NCBI GenBank assembly: GCA_944392385.1
Contig: CALXWL010000071.1
Location: forward strand, 1 to 60,138
From: an uncultured Clostridia bacterium
Lineage (GTDB): Bacteria; Bacillota; Clostridia; TANB77; CAG-508
Reading direction: 5' to 3'
DNA: 60,138 nt
Made by a program: the position numbers and the translations under genes. Positions 47,875 to 57,429 of the stretch are shown one piece after another. The notes below the pieces were generated by a model. It searched no databases. It was not told where the DNA came from and saw only the letters and a list, made by a program, of their open reading frames with translations. How positions within the stretch are numbered: position 1 is the stretch's first letter; each line of letters starts with the position of its first letter.

Positions 47875-48312
47875 TTAAATCAATCCTTTTTTATAACCTT
47901 CGCTAACAAATTCAAATGTCATTGAATTTACTCTACCTGTTTCATCACTATATAGTATTTCTGTGCAAGTAAATATAGCTACTTTGTAATTCTCAATATT
48001 ATCTTTTGTTATTGTATTTCCATATTCATCTTTACCTTTTATTTGTATATCTACTTTATATGTAGCACTATAATCTATATCATTTTGTTTTGCCTTATTT
48101 ATTACTGTTAAAACATCTACTCCATATAATAATTTTTTATTATATGCCTCCCATTCTGCATTCCAGTTATCTAAGCGTTCTTGCTCTATTTTGTCTTGTT
48201 CTGATTGACCAATTATAGCAAGGTTGTTTCCTAAGTATACTAGTGTTAATACTGTTATTAAAGCAAGTAGTATTCCTCCTGCTATTAATAGTGCTTGTGT
48301 TGCATTTTCCAT
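47875..48312 (-). CDS. MENA-family pilin-like protein
   Basis: 145 residues: MENATQALLIAGGILLALIT helix, WNAEWEAYNKKLLYGVDVLTVINKAKQN, ending CTEILYSDETGRVNSMTF. First of the pilin-like series, right after the GspF-type membrane protein. It starts after AGGAGGAAG. Confidence 0.6.
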   Translation of the reverse strand: MENATQALLIAGGILLALITVLTLVYLGNNLAIIGQSEQDKIEQERLDNWNAEWEAYNKKLLYGVDVLTVINKAKQNDIDYSATYKVDIQIKGKDEYGNTITKDNIENYKVAIFTCTEILYSDETGRVNSMTFEFVSEGYKKGLI

Positions 48313-48333
48313 ATAACTTCCTCCTGTATTTTT

Positions 48334-50415
48334 TTACATGGTTGTTCCTTGTATAGATGTAAAAGAAGTTGTCATTGATGTTAAGCCTATTGCTACTAAT
48401 GGTATTATTAGATATCCTACAAATATGCCTACCATTGGTGCAAATCCTATTATTTTTCCTATCATTCCTTTTCTTTTTATTAATCTTTCATTTGATTCTT
48501 CTCTTTTTGCTTTATAGTACTCTCTTTCATTATCTAATTCATCAAATGCTTCATTAATTGGTATTTTTTCTACTGCGGCTTGAAGACTTTCTACAATTCT
48601 TATTAATTGTGGGAATGCTATTTCTTCTTTTAATTCTTCTAGAGCTTCCCATGCTCCTGCTTCGTAGTTATTTACACATCTTGTTATTGGTTCTCTAAAT
48701 ATATTAGAATATCTTTCAAGCCATTCTAATATCATTTCTACATTTACTCTTTCTATTTTCATAAGCATTAATATTATTGTCTGATATTCCATTACTTCGT
48801 TTTCCATTTCTAATGCTCTTAATGTTTTTTGGAATTTTAATATCCATGTAGGAGTACAATAACCTATGTACCCAAATATAAATGCTATTAATAGCTCAAA
48901 CCACTTAAAATTTTCGCTATTTAAAGTTTTTAATTTGTTCATTACTTGTTCTGCTGCTACTGCAATTTCACCTTCTGTTGCGTCTTTGTAATAATCAATA
49001 CTAGGTAAAAATGCTGCTATTTCTTCTTGTGTTGTTTGTTGTTTTCCTTTGAATGCGTCTAATGCTATGTTTTGCGCTTCTGTAACCTTCATTGCTTCTG
49101 TTCTATCTTTTTCACTCATTGACCCTAATAAGTTGTAATCCGAAGTTGGCTCTGTATAAACATAATTTAATGCAATTTTATGAGCAAATGTGAATAGCAA
49201 TATTGTTAAAATTATTACTACTAAACATATTAAAACTTTATTTACATATAATGTTTCTATTTTTTGTTTTGTTGCTGCTTCTTTCATTAATTTTACAGTT
49301 ACTCTATGTTCTTTGGTATTTTTCTTTGGTATAATTAAGTCCATTATTTTTTTGATTATAGGTTTTTGATACAGTTTTACTTGCCATACTTTGTTTTGAT
49401 CTTTAAAATCCATTTTTATGCTTCCTGTATCTTTTATTTTTCTTGTTAGGAAATAACATACAAATGTAAGTATTACAAGTGCTATTTGCATCATTAGTCC
49501 ACTTTTTCCATCATAGAATTGTGCAGTAAATGAGAAATTATTTATTGCCCAATTTTTAAGTGGTGACATTAATAGTACTGGTAATATTGCTATTATTGAT
49601 AAACTTTGGAATACGTAGTCTAGTTTATCTCTTTTTAGTATTTCTTGTTGCATTTCTTCTGTTATATTATTTAAATTTTTTAAGTATAATGATGCTCCAT
49701 CTTTATCTGTTCTATCTCCAAATTCTCTTGTTAAATATGAAATTCCTGCAAATTCTTTTAAAAAGCTATTTGGTGCTACATCATAATATTTTTCTAATTC
49801 AGTCTCAGGGTCATCTGATATTAGTATTTCATAAATTCTTTGTCCTTGTATGGATACTTCTAGTTCATCATTTTGTGATACTTCATATATTGCTTCTTCA
49901 ACCATATTAAATTCATGATAGGCATGTCTTATTTCTGCGAAAAAGTCTATTTGTTGTTTTAGAAGTTTTGTATCATATTTATCTATCATTCCAGACATAA
50001 TTGTTTCTATTAAGAATATTTCAAATAATAGTAATATACATAATAATAATGTGTCATTTTTTGTAAATATTATGATTGCTATTGTTACTGGAATTATAAT
50101 TGCTAGAGCTTGTGTGATTATCTTAGATGTTTGTCTTCTTGTTTTATATTCATCTTGCATATGTATTATTTCTAGTTTTTTTCTTACTTTTAGTACATAG
50201 CGTTTGAATATCGGAACTGATGTGAAAAAGTTATATAATTTTTGATATATAACGTCCATTGAGTATTTATCTTGCTTAGTTTCTTCTCTTAATTGTCTAA
50301 TTTTTTTCATGTCACCTTTGTTTGATTGAGCTCTAATTATTAAGTATGCAATAACAACTAAAACAAATAAACCTCCTGCAATTCCAATCATGATATATAG
50401 TATTTGGTTTGACAT
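48334..50415 (-). CDS. Tad/type II secretion GspF-type membrane platform protein
   Basis: 693 residues, about twice a usual TadB or TadC, so it may replace both. N-terminal helix, cytoplasmic region, several membrane segments (ALAIIIPVTIAIIIF, LLCILLLFEIFLIETI, YVFQSLSIIAILPVLL), and a C-terminal GspF-like helical domain (NYEAGAWEALEELKEEIAFPQLIRIVESLQA, in pieces). It ends in two membrane helices. It would form the inner-membrane platform on which the TadA ATPase acts. It lies 12 bases from the ATPase gene. Confidence 0.8.
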   Translation of the reverse strand: MSNQILYIMIGIAGGLFVLVVIAYLIIRAQSNKGDMKKIRQLREETKQDKYSMDVIYQKLYNFFTSVPIFKRYVLKVRKKLEIIHMQDEYKTRRQTSKIITQALAIIIPVTIAIIIFTKNDTLLLCILLLFEIFLIETIMSGMIDKYDTKLLKQQIDFFAEIRHAYHEFNMVEEAIYEVSQNDELEVSIQGQRIYEILISDDPETELEKYYDVAPNSFLKEFAGISYLTREFGDRTDKDGASLYLKNLNNITEEMQQEILKRDKLDYVFQSLSIIAILPVLLMSPLKNWAINNFSFTAQFYDGKSGLMMQIALVILTFVCYFLTRKIKDTGSIKMDFKDQNKVWQVKLYQKPIIKKIMDLIIPKKNTKEHRVTVKLMKEAATKQKIETLYVNKVLICLVVIILTILLFTFAHKIALNYVYTEPTSDYNLLGSMSEKDRTEAMKVTEAQNIALDAFKGKQQTTQEEIAAFLPSIDYYKDATEGEIAVAAEQVMNKLKTLNSENFKWFELLIAFIFGYIGYCTPTWILKFQKTLRALEMENEVMEYQTIILMLMKIERVNVEMILEWLERYSNIFREPITRCVNNYEAGAWEALEELKEEIAFPQLIRIVESLQAAVEKIPINEAFDELDNEREYYKAKREESNERLIKRKGMIGKIIGFAPMVGIFVGYLIIPLVAIGLTSMTTSFTSIQGTTM

Positions 50416-50426
50416 TTAGTTTCACC

Positions 50427-52328
50427 TCATTTTTTGCTACTTTTTTTTACCTTTTTTCCCCAGTTTCTTTCTATGAATTCATCAAATGCTATTGCATCAT
50501 CTGTATCCATATTATTTCTCATTTCTCTAATGTTTGTGTCTGATATTTTATTTGTTAATACATAACTATCGTTATGATATTCCATAATGTTTACATATCT
50601 ATATAGTTCTCTATTTGTTACTTTATGGAAATATCTTGTTGCATTATCCATAAATTTTTCTATTTTTCCTTCTATTGTTTTTTCTTTTCTATAGTCATAT
50701 GTATATTCTCCTGTATCTTCTACAGGTATGCATTCTGTTATTCTTTCTATATACCTTCTACCTCTAAAGTCTTTTACTAAATGTATATCAAAGTTTAATA
50801 CACTTACAACTTGTTCTTCTGCAATTCTTTCATCTGTGAATGTTCCTGCTCTTAACATTGAGTTTCTTAGTGCTGTAACTAAGTTTGGAAATGTTTTTGC
50901 GTGGTGTGTGAATAATGTAAATTTAGAAGCAACCTGTGCTGATTGTATCATCCAAGATGCTACGGGGTCTGTTGCAACCTCACCTATGATGTTAACACTA
51001 CCATCAGTTTTCTTTTGAACATCCAAACATTCTTGTCCTGCAATTGTTTCTGTTTCACGCATTGATAATATATTTCTTGTTGGGTAAATTTTTCTTAAAT
51101 GCAATTCAAAAGCTGTTTCTGTAATACGTAAGTTCATTGTTTCATATATGTTTTCTATCATTGCCATAAGCATTGTTGTTTTACCACAACCTTGTTCACC
51201 TGTAAGTGCTAAAATTCTAGCACCTTTTACTAAATATTTTAATAGTTCTATTGCTTCTTCTTTTCCGTCTACTGTAACTATTTGCTCTAGTGTTGCTCTT
51301 TTTACGTCGAATTTTCTTACGAAAAATGCCCATGTTTCAGACATACTTGGTCTTACAACAACAACTCTGGAACCATCTTTCATTTCATTAATTTTATAAC
51401 CATTTGTATCAGATAACTGACCTGGATTATTATATTTATATATATTTTGACATACTCTTTTTAGCTCGCTTTCTTTTCCGAATGAAAGAAATGCAAGTCT
51501 TATTGATTTACCTTGAAAGAAAATCCAAATACTGTCACAAGCTCTTGGTACTCTATGTTCTGTAATTTGTTCTAGATAATCTCCATCCGTTTGTGCTACT
51601 TGACTTAAAAAGCTTTCTGGAAGTCCAGATACACCACCAGATACACCATCTATATTCATATCTCTTATTTCATCTATACTGCTATATCCTTTGTAATATT
51701 GATAAATTCTTTGTGTTATTATATTTAATTTATCTACAAAATCTAATGAGAAGTTTTCTTTTTCATAAATTTGGCTTATTTCATCTTCGGTTATAACATA
51801 ACTTGGTTTTGATTCGCCTTCTACATATTTTAGTTCTGCTAAATTATATTTTTTTATCATTTGAGTTAAGGCTTCATATCCAAAATCTTTTTTGTACATG
51901 TGTATTATAATGTCAAACTTATCTTGTGCAGTAAGAAGTGAAGGTACATCAAAAGGAATTGCTTGTGATATATTTATTTCATTTACCCCATATTCCTTAT
52001 ATAGTAAATCGTAAATTAATTCTTTTACATATTTTTTATCATTTACATCTCCATATGTACAACCTTTTAATGCTTTTCTTAGTTCATATTTTTTAGCTTT
52101 TCTTCTTTTTAATTCTTCTTCTGATAGACCTATATCATATAAGTTTACTTTTGTTATTTCGTCTAATCTTAATTTTATAAAATCCATCATACTATCTAGT
52201 TTATATGATTTTTCATCTACTACTTTTTCTTCTGGTTCAGATTTTTTGTTTTTTCTTATCATATAAAGTACTAGTATTCCAGCTATTATTAATACCATGA
52301 ATATTAAAAGTATGTTTACAATATTCAT
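50427..52328 (-). CDS. TadA/CpaF-type secretion ATPase
   Basis: 633 residues from ATG 52328 (GAGAGGAG upstream); the frame extends ten codons further. Unusually it has an N-terminal membrane helix (IVNILLIFMVLIIAGILVL). The ATPase core has ALTGEQGCGKTTMLMA (Walker A), the Asp/His boxes and a degenerate Walker B region (SVNIIGEVATDPVASWMIQSAQ, in pieces; LFTHHAKTFPNLVTALRNS). It powers pilus assembly in the Tad/type II secretion family. It overlaps nothing after start correction and sits between the MinD-like gene and the GspF protein. Confidence 0.85.
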   Translation of the reverse strand: MNIVNILLIFMVLIIAGILVLYMIRKNKKSEPEEKVVDEKSYKLDSMMDFIKLRLDEITKVNLYDIGLSEEELKRRKAKKYELRKALKGCTYGDVNDKKYVKELIYDLLYKEYGVNEINISQAIPFDVPSLLTAQDKFDIIIHMYKKDFGYEALTQMIKKYNLAELKYVEGESKPSYVITEDEISQIYEKENFSLDFVDKLNIITQRIYQYYKGYSSIDEIRDMNIDGVSGGVSGLPESFLSQVAQTDGDYLEQITEHRVPRACDSIWIFFQGKSIRLAFLSFGKESELKRVCQNIYKYNNPGQLSDTNGYKINEMKDGSRVVVVRPSMSETWAFFVRKFDVKRATLEQIVTVDGKEEAIELLKYLVKGARILALTGEQGCGKTTMLMAMIENIYETMNLRITETAFELHLRKIYPTRNILSMRETETIAGQECLDVQKKTDGSVNIIGEVATDPVASWMIQSAQVASKFTLFTHHAKTFPNLVTALRNSMLRAGTFTDERIAEEQVVSVLNFDIHLVKDFRGRRYIERITECIPVEDTGEYTYDYRKEKTIEGKIEKFMDNATRYFHKVTNRELYRYVNIMEYHNDSYVLTNKISDTNIREMRNNMDTDDAIAFDEFIERNWGKKVKKSSKK

Positions 52329-52350
52329 ATGAGTTAGCACTCCTCTCTTT

Positions 52351-53160
52351 TTAAACATGTAATTGTAATTCTTTTAATTTTTCTATTATTCTTTGTCCTG
52401 CTTCTTCAAATGATGTCATTATTGATGATTGCATACTATTTGGTCTTACTTTTCTATATTTTATCATAAAGTCTACCAAAGTACCTTCGTTACAAGCTTC
52501 AAAAAACAATGTATTATATGGTATACCATATACATCTTTGTTTCTTCTTAACCTTTGAAGATTTTTTACGTTGTATTTTGAGTATTTATCATATTTTCCA
52601 AGTAGATATATAACATTATCTTTTTTTGATAGATTATATTTCTTTCTTTCTTCTGCAAATTCTTGTATGTATTTTATTCTTTGTGTTGTATTTGCAACTA
52701 TTAAATTAGTTTCTGATAATATATCTTTCATGTAGTCATCTTCCATACTCCCTTCAGCATCTACAAAAACTAAGTCATAGTATCTACTTGCCATTTTTAT
52801 TATTCTTTTCATATATTCTTTTTGTTTATCATAATCTTCTATTGGCATATTATAATCTGTTAAAAGTTCTAATCTTCCTTTTAAGATTGTTCTTGTGTAA
52901 TTTGTTATTATCTCTGGTGAAGTTTTATTGCTAGCTATTGCTTTTATAAGTCCCCCTATTCCTGTTTCTAAATCGCTTTTAGGTTTTATACTCATTGACT
53001 GATCCCAAAAACATTCTTGAAGGCTTGTATCATTGTATTTTGTGTTTAGCAATAGTGTATTATAATTTTTTTCAATTGATAAATGCGTAGCAATACCAGC
53101 CATTGATGTAGTTTGTGCTGTTTCTATTTTATTACTACCGTAAAAAGTTACTACTGACAT
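52351..53160 (-). CDS. CpaE/MinD-like protein with degenerate P-loop
   Basis: 269 residues. The N-terminus VVTFYGSNKIETAQTTSMAGIATHLS aligns with MinD/CpaE proteins. The deviant Walker A lysines and glycines (KGGxGKT) are replaced by SNKIETAQTT, so ATP hydrolysis is doubtful. Later segments YDLVFVDAEGSMEDDYM and LIVANTTQ correspond to Walker B and A-prime regions. In Tad loci CpaE-type proteins position the apparatus. It starts after AAAGGAG. Confidence 0.65.
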   Translation of the reverse strand: MSVVTFYGSNKIETAQTTSMAGIATHLSIEKNYNTLLLNTKYNDTSLQECFWDQSMSIKPKSDLETGIGGLIKAIASNKTSPEIITNYTRTILKGRLELLTDYNMPIEDYDKQKEYMKRIIKMASRYYDLVFVDAEGSMEDDYMKDILSETNLIVANTTQRIKYIQEFAEERKKYNLSKKDNVIYLLGKYDKYSKYNVKNLQRLRRNKDVYGIPYNTLFFEACNEGTLVDFMIKYRKVRPNSMQSSIMTSFEEAGQRIIEKLKELQLHV

Positions 53161-53171
53161 TTCGTTCTCCT

Positions 53172-53849
53172 TTATATGTTTTTTAACATTTTCTTTACGT
53201 CATTTATTTTAATCTTTGGTGCAATTTGTGATACTAAATCTAATATTCCATCTTTGTATTCTTGACTCAATTCTTTAAAACTTATTCTAGCATTTCTTTG
53301 ATTTTCTACAATAATTGAATTATCCCCTACTTCGTATGGAAAATATATTTTTTCTTTACTCCATTTTACACCATAATAAAAAGATAGAAAGTTTAAGTAT
53401 TCATCTTCATCATTTGACATATTATTTGAAAATAATACTTTTGTCATTAATTTTTTTTCTTCTGACTTTCCTATTATTTCCAAACCTTTTTTTAATGAAT
53501 AATTGTCAAATGCTGTAACGAAATAATTTTTATCTGCAGTACGTATTTCCAAATTGTCAAATGCTTCCTGATTATCTATATCTAAAAGGATAATATCATA
53601 TTCTAGCTCTACTTTTCCTGTATAATTTCGTATCTCTTGTAGAGTTTCAAAACCTATTGCTATATCTATGTTTTCATATGTTGTTATATAGTATCTACTA
53701 GGTGTTATGCAAGGCACTGTATATCTTGTTTTTTGCAAAGTTGTACTATCTACAACTAGTACTTTTAATCCGTTTTCTACAAGAATTTTAGATACATATA
53801 TCATTAAATCTGTTTTGTCATATGCTCCTATAAATCCTATTCTTTTCAA
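53172..53849 (-). CDS. ParA/MinD-fold protein of the Tad locus, degenerate
   Basis: 225 residues starting at TTG after GGAGGA. RIGFIGAYDKTDLMIYVSKIL replaces a P-loop; VLVVDSTTLQKTRY and YDIILLDIDNQEAFDNL resemble Walker A-prime and B strands of the ParA/MinD fold. No ATP-binding loop is visible. It is the second degenerate MinD-like gene in tandem, so the pair may form a scaffold rather than an ATPase. Confidence 0.55.
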   Translation of the reverse strand: MKRIGFIGAYDKTDLMIYVSKILVENGLKVLVVDSTTLQKTRYTVPCITPSRYYITTYENIDIAIGFETLQEIRNYTGKVELEYDIILLDIDNQEAFDNLEIRTADKNYFVTAFDNYSLKKGLEIIGKSEEKKLMTKVLFSNNMSNDEDEYLNFLSFYYGVKWSKEKIYFPYEVGDNSIIVENQRNARISFKELSQEYKDGILDLVSQIAPKIKINDVKKMLKNI

Positions 53850-53880
53850 GTAAGTTTCCTCCTATATTTTATCTTAAGGT

Positions 53881-54762
53881 TTAATATCCTTCTAATCCAG
53901 ATAAATACTCTTCTCTTGCACTCCTTGCTGCTTCTATTTGTTCTTGTATTCCTGTTTCTATGTTGTATTTTGCTTCTTCACTATATTGATTTACTTGTGG
54001 ATTAATATAATAATCTCTCATACCCGGTATAAATCTGTTTGTGAAATTTTGTCTTGCTTCAGCAGTAATATTTGCATTTACTGCAATTAAGTTTTGCACT
54101 TCTGTTGTTGGAACATATGTTGGTGTTGCTGCTGTTTGATCTCCTGCTTGTGTATATTTTGTTATATATAGATTTGAGGTTGGCATTATATATGCTTCTA
54201 CAATTGCACTATTCATCATTAGGATTTCACCTTCTGTTAAATTAAGTAGAACAGTGTTTCCATATATATCTTCTACCCTTTTCTTAGATAATATAATTAA
54301 ATCTTGTCCATTTGCAAATGTTATTCTTACATCTACTGTTTCTCCTGGTTCAAGTATTGTTGGAAGTGTTATCATATTATACTCAACTGTCCTTAGCGAA
54401 TCATCTAATTCTTGTTCATCTGCTGCAATTACACCTGAGCTTAATATAGCTCCTCTTCCTAAGTCTACTCTTGCTATTGTTGCTGAATCAGTATTTAATG
54501 AATTTATTGCATCACTTGGAACGGAAGTTGATGGTAAATCCACCAGTTCCACCATATTATAAGTTATTTCATCTCCTGATCTAACATCTGTTTTTAATTG
54601 ATACACCTTTACATATGTTACTTCTTCTTCTTGGCTATCCATTCTTGGTTTTATTACCATAAAAAATACAATTGCTCCTATCACAAGTGTTATTATTAAC
54701 ATGACTAAAATTCCTAATAAAAATGAATTTCTTACCTTTCTTTGCATTGGATTTGATACCAT
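53881..54762 (-). CDS. CpaB/RcpC-like SAF-domain protein
   Basis: 293 residues: an N-terminal membrane helix (LLGILVMLIITLVIGAIVFF) and a SAF domain (YQLKTDVRSGDEITYNMVELVDLP, in pieces; DLGRGAILSSGVI; ITLPTILEPGETVDVRITF). This is the CpaB/RcpC architecture. In Tad systems it supports assembly outside the membrane. It is the first gene of the operon, behind GGGGG and a SigA-type promoter. Confidence 0.8.
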   Translation of the reverse strand: MVSNPMQRKVRNSFLLGILVMLIITLVIGAIVFFMVIKPRMDSQEEEVTYVKVYQLKTDVRSGDEITYNMVELVDLPSTSVPSDAINSLNTDSATIARVDLGRGAILSSGVIAADEQELDDSLRTVEYNMITLPTILEPGETVDVRITFANGQDLIILSKKRVEDIYGNTVLLNLTEGEILMMNSAIVEAYIMPTSNLYITKYTQAGDQTAATPTYVPTTEVQNLIAVNANITAEARQNFTNRFIPGMRDYYINPQVNQYSEEAKYNIETGIQEQIEAARSAREEYLSGLEGY

Positions 54763-54797
54763 AATTTTCCCCCTATTATTATTATTTATTTACTACA

Positions 54798-54826
54798 ATT
54801 CTACAACAAAAATAGGCAAAATACAA
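54798..54826 (-). promoter_or_regulatory. Probable SigA promoter of the Tad-like operon
   Basis: On the minus strand, TTGTAT (54826-54821), a 17-base spacer and TAGAAT (54803-54798), about 35 bases before the CpaB-like start. Confidence 0.5.
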
Positions 54827-54960
54827 TATATTTTATTCTTTGTAATATACTTTTAATATTTTTGTAATATTTTTGTAATATTTAGAGGTGAAGAATTTAT
54901 TTTAAATTTGTTTTTTCCATTTTTTCAAAAAATTACTAGTTTATTTTTTTTTATTTTACA

Positions 54961-54967
54961 CATCATA
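54961..54967 (+). promoter_or_regulatory. Possible SigG-type -10 for the SASP gene
   Basis: CATCATA fits the CATnnTA -10 of forespore SigmaG promoters, 66 bases before the SASP ATG. The -35 (GTTTA, 17 bases upstream) is weak. Forespore expression would be expected for a SASP. Confidence 0.35.
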
Positions 54968-55032
54968 TTGTTGAAAAGCTTTTAATTTGCTTTTAAAAAG
55001 TTTTATTTAAATTCTGGGAGGTGAAATTTAAA

Positions 55033-55149
55033 ATGGCAAATTCAAATTCAAATAGAACATTAGTACCAGAAGCTAAGGATTCTCTAAATCAATTTAAATA
55101 TGAAGTAGCTTCAGATATGTGTGTTAAAAATATATTTACATATCTTTAA
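55033..55149 (+). pseudogene. Alpha/beta-type SASP gene, 3' part missing (interrupted by mobile element)
   Basis: A 38-residue frame behind GGGAGGTG begins MANSNSNRTLVPEAKDSL and NQFKYEVASDM, the conserved first half of alpha/beta-type small acid-soluble spore proteins, including the GPR cleavage site. After Asp-Met the sequence departs from the family (CVKNIFTYL) and stops; normal SASPs have about 60-70 residues, with a second conserved block. A large serine recombinase gene lies 29 bases beyond the stop, so the element's end appears to cut the gene. The missing half may lie at the element's other end, outside the window. Confidence 0.75.
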
Positions 55150-55170
55150 CATATATCACTAGCTACTTCA
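55101..55170. repeat. Extended imperfect inverted repeat at SASP/element junction (candidate att site)
   Basis: TGAAGTAGCT (55101-55110, SASP coding) and AGCTACTTCA (55161-55170, in the element) form a 10-bp perfect dyad. Further imperfect symmetry lies inside (GTGTGTTAAA and TTTAACATAT). It lies exactly where the SASP homology ends, next to the recombinase gene. It is probably the recombinase attachment site or its binding arms; it could also work as a terminator. Confidence 0.45.
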
Positions 55171-55177
55171 TTTTTAT

Positions 55178-56815
55178 TTATGCTATTTTATTTTTTAATT
55201 CTTTCATTTCATTTAATTCATTAAATTTAAAATAAATATTTATTTCTTTGTTTTCAGATATTGTTATTTTTTCTATCAATTCATTTAGTAATTGCTTTGT
55301 AGGTTTTTCTAAGGAGATAAATTCTTTTGCAAGTTTTTCTATTTTGGCAGTTTCATCAATTTGTGTTTTTTGATTATTTATAATTGTTATTAATTCTTCT
55401 TTTTCTTTTATTAGGTTATCTCTATCTTTTGTAAAATCTGATACTAAAGATATATAATCATTTTCACTTACCACGCCTTTTACTTTGTCCTTATATAGAT
55501 TTTTTATATATAATCCTATATCTGCTATTTTTTGTTCTAATGTTTCTAATCTTTTTTCATTGCTAATTTGTTTTAATTCAAGCTGTTTTTGTTTTTTAGC
55601 CATACTTATTAATTCATCTTGTAAGTTCTCATTAATGTATCTGCTACAAACTTCTTTTATGTGCTTTATTAAAACTTCCTCAAGCTCTGGTATGCTGTTT
55701 GAATGTCTTGTACAAATATCGCTATATAATCTTGAATAACTATAACAAATAGTTGTGTATCTGTATTCTCCATATTTTTTTAAGACATAATTTGAATATG
55801 TTATATTTAACCTCGCTCCACATTCTGCACAATATAAAAGTCCTTTAAACAAGTAATCATGTTTTGTACCTTTAAAAGATTTATTCTTTTTTAATATATT
55901 TTGAACTGTATTAAAATCTTCCTCATCAATTATAGCTTCATGTGTTCCTTTGCAAATATATCTTTCTTCTTCTGGTACTGTTATTCTTCTTTTAGATTTA
56001 TAATTTATTTTTCTTCTTTTAAATTGTACAAGTTCTCCTAAATACACTCTATTATCTAATATTCTTCTAATAGTTGTTTGTTTCCATGAACTATATAATG
56101 CAGTTTTTCTTGTTTTTCCAATATTTCTTGATTCCCCAGGTACTTGAACTCCATCTTTTGTTAATATTTGTGCTATTTTTGTTAAACCATTTCCTTCAAG
56201 ATATAATCTAAATACTCTTTTTACAACTTCCGCTTCTTTTTTATTTATAACTAAATGAAATTTATTGTTCGGATCTTTTTTATATCCATATGGTGCTGTT
56301 ACTCCTAAAAAATTTCCTGCCTTTTTTCTTTCTATCAAAGAACTTCGAATCTTTTTAGAAATATCCCTAACATACATGTCGTTTATTACTCCTTTAAAAG
56401 GTGCCATATCATTCATTCCTGCATCCATATAGGTATCAATATTATCAAGAAGTGCAATATATCTTACATTATGCTCTGGAAAATATATTTCAGTATAATG
56501 ACCTACTCCTAGTCTTTCTCTTCCAAGTCTTGATAAATCTTTTGTAATAACAGTATCAATTATTCCTGCCTCAATATCTTCTATCATTTCTTTGAATTTT
56601 GGTCTATCAAAATTAGTTCCTGTCCAGCCATCATCAACATATTCTTTTACAATAAAAAAATTTGTTTGTTCTTGACAATACCTTTTTAGTATCTCTCTTT
56701 GATTTGTAACACTAGAACTTTCTTCTTTATCACCATCTTCCCTAGAAAGCCTTATATAAAGACCTACTCTAAAACTTTTTGTCTTTTGATTGCTTATTGG
56801 TAATGTATTGTACAT
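55178..56815 (-). CDS. Large serine recombinase (TnpX-like)
   Basis: 545 residues, complete. The resolvase domain starts at VGLYIRLSREDGDKEES with the catalytic Ser in the RLS motif. The recombinase domain follows (FLGVTAPYGYKKDP, GNGLTKIAQILTKDGVQVPG, ILDNRVYLGELVQFKRR). Next is a zinc ribbon (LLYCAECGARLN and CYSYSRLYSDIC), a coiled coil and a C-terminal tail. It excises or integrates the element whose left end cuts the SASP gene. It starts after GGGAGGG. Confidence 0.95.
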   Translation of the reverse strand: MYNTLPISNQKTKSFRVGLYIRLSREDGDKEESSSVTNQREILKRYCQEQTNFFIVKEYVDDGWTGTNFDRPKFKEMIEDIEAGIIDTVITKDLSRLGRERLGVGHYTEIYFPEHNVRYIALLDNIDTYMDAGMNDMAPFKGVINDMYVRDISKKIRSSLIERKKAGNFLGVTAPYGYKKDPNNKFHLVINKKEAEVVKRVFRLYLEGNGLTKIAQILTKDGVQVPGESRNIGKTRKTALYSSWKQTTIRRILDNRVYLGELVQFKRRKINYKSKRRITVPEEERYICKGTHEAIIDEEDFNTVQNILKKNKSFKGTKHDYLFKGLLYCAECGARLNITYSNYVLKKYGEYRYTTICYSYSRLYSDICTRHSNSIPELEEVLIKHIKEVCSRYINENLQDELISMAKKQKQLELKQISNEKRLETLEQKIADIGLYIKNLYKDKVKGVVSENDYISLVSDFTKDRDNLIKEKEELITIINNQKTQIDETAKIEKLAKEFISLEKPTKQLLNELIEKITISENKEINIYFKFNELNEMKELKNKIA

Positions 56816-56895
56816 TTAATCCCTCCCTTTAAGCAATCGCCTATAAATATTATACCATAACTCTCTTAAAATTTAGTACATGTTTTGGCGATTTT

Positions 56896-57045
56896 TTACA
56901 TATTTTTTTCTTCAGCTTTCAAAGACAATAAAAACGATTTTTTAAATATTTCATTTATGTTTATTTTAGAGTCCTCAGCAAAAAAGTAATTTACTTTATA
57001 CTCTTCTTTTGTGTTTTCTTTATTTTTTTCTTTACCATTATTCAT
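56896..57045 (-). CDS. Small conserved-looking mobile-element protein
   Basis: A 49-residue frame (MNNGKEKNKENTKEEYKV, then NYFFAEDSKININEIFKKSFL) starts after AGGTGAT and lies between the recombinase and the ribbon-helix-helix-like gene. Small genes of this type, with a short acidic and helical end, commonly sit before TnpX-like recombinases. The function is unknown. Confidence 0.5.
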   Translation of the reverse strand: MNNGKEKNKENTKEEYKVNYFFAEDSKININEIFKKSFLLSLKAEEKNM

Positions 57046-57120
57046 TAAGTATCACCTACGCTTATTATTCCGCCCAGCAACAGAATATATACATTTATTG
57101 GTAAATATAAATCGTAAACT

Positions 57121-57375
57121 CTATTCATTTCTATATTTTACGTCTCCTATAGCGCCTGCTATATCATAAAAATCATACAAATCAATATTTTTTTCTGATT
57201 CTTCGTCTCTATTAATATAATAATTTGCTTTCTTTCTTGCATTCCATAATATCTCTTTAAACATTTGATTGTATACATCGCCTTGTTTCTCAGCTAATTC
57301 TTTTATCTTATTTTTATTTGCTTCAGATATTCTTACTACTACTGGTACTAACTTTTCTTTTTTATTTTTCTCCAC
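57121..57375 (-). CDS. Ribbon-helix-helix-like mobile element protein
   Basis: About 84 residues from GTG 57375 (GAGG 8 bases upstream); a GTG nine bases earlier overlaps the site. The central part VPVVVRISEANKNKIKELAEKQG fits a short RHH/Arc-type DNA-binding fold. A helical tail follows. It is adjacent to oriT-like palindromes, so a MobC-like or regulatory function is likely, but the family is not certain. Confidence 0.5.
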   Translation of the reverse strand: MEKNKKEKLVPVVVRISEANKNKIKELAEKQGDVYNQMFKEILWNARKKANYYINRDEESEKNIDLYDFYDIAGAIGDVKYRNE

Positions 57376-57429
57376 TTTTTTCACCTCTTTTCTTTTAAAA
57401 TTATCCCTATGGATAATTTTGCAGGAACA

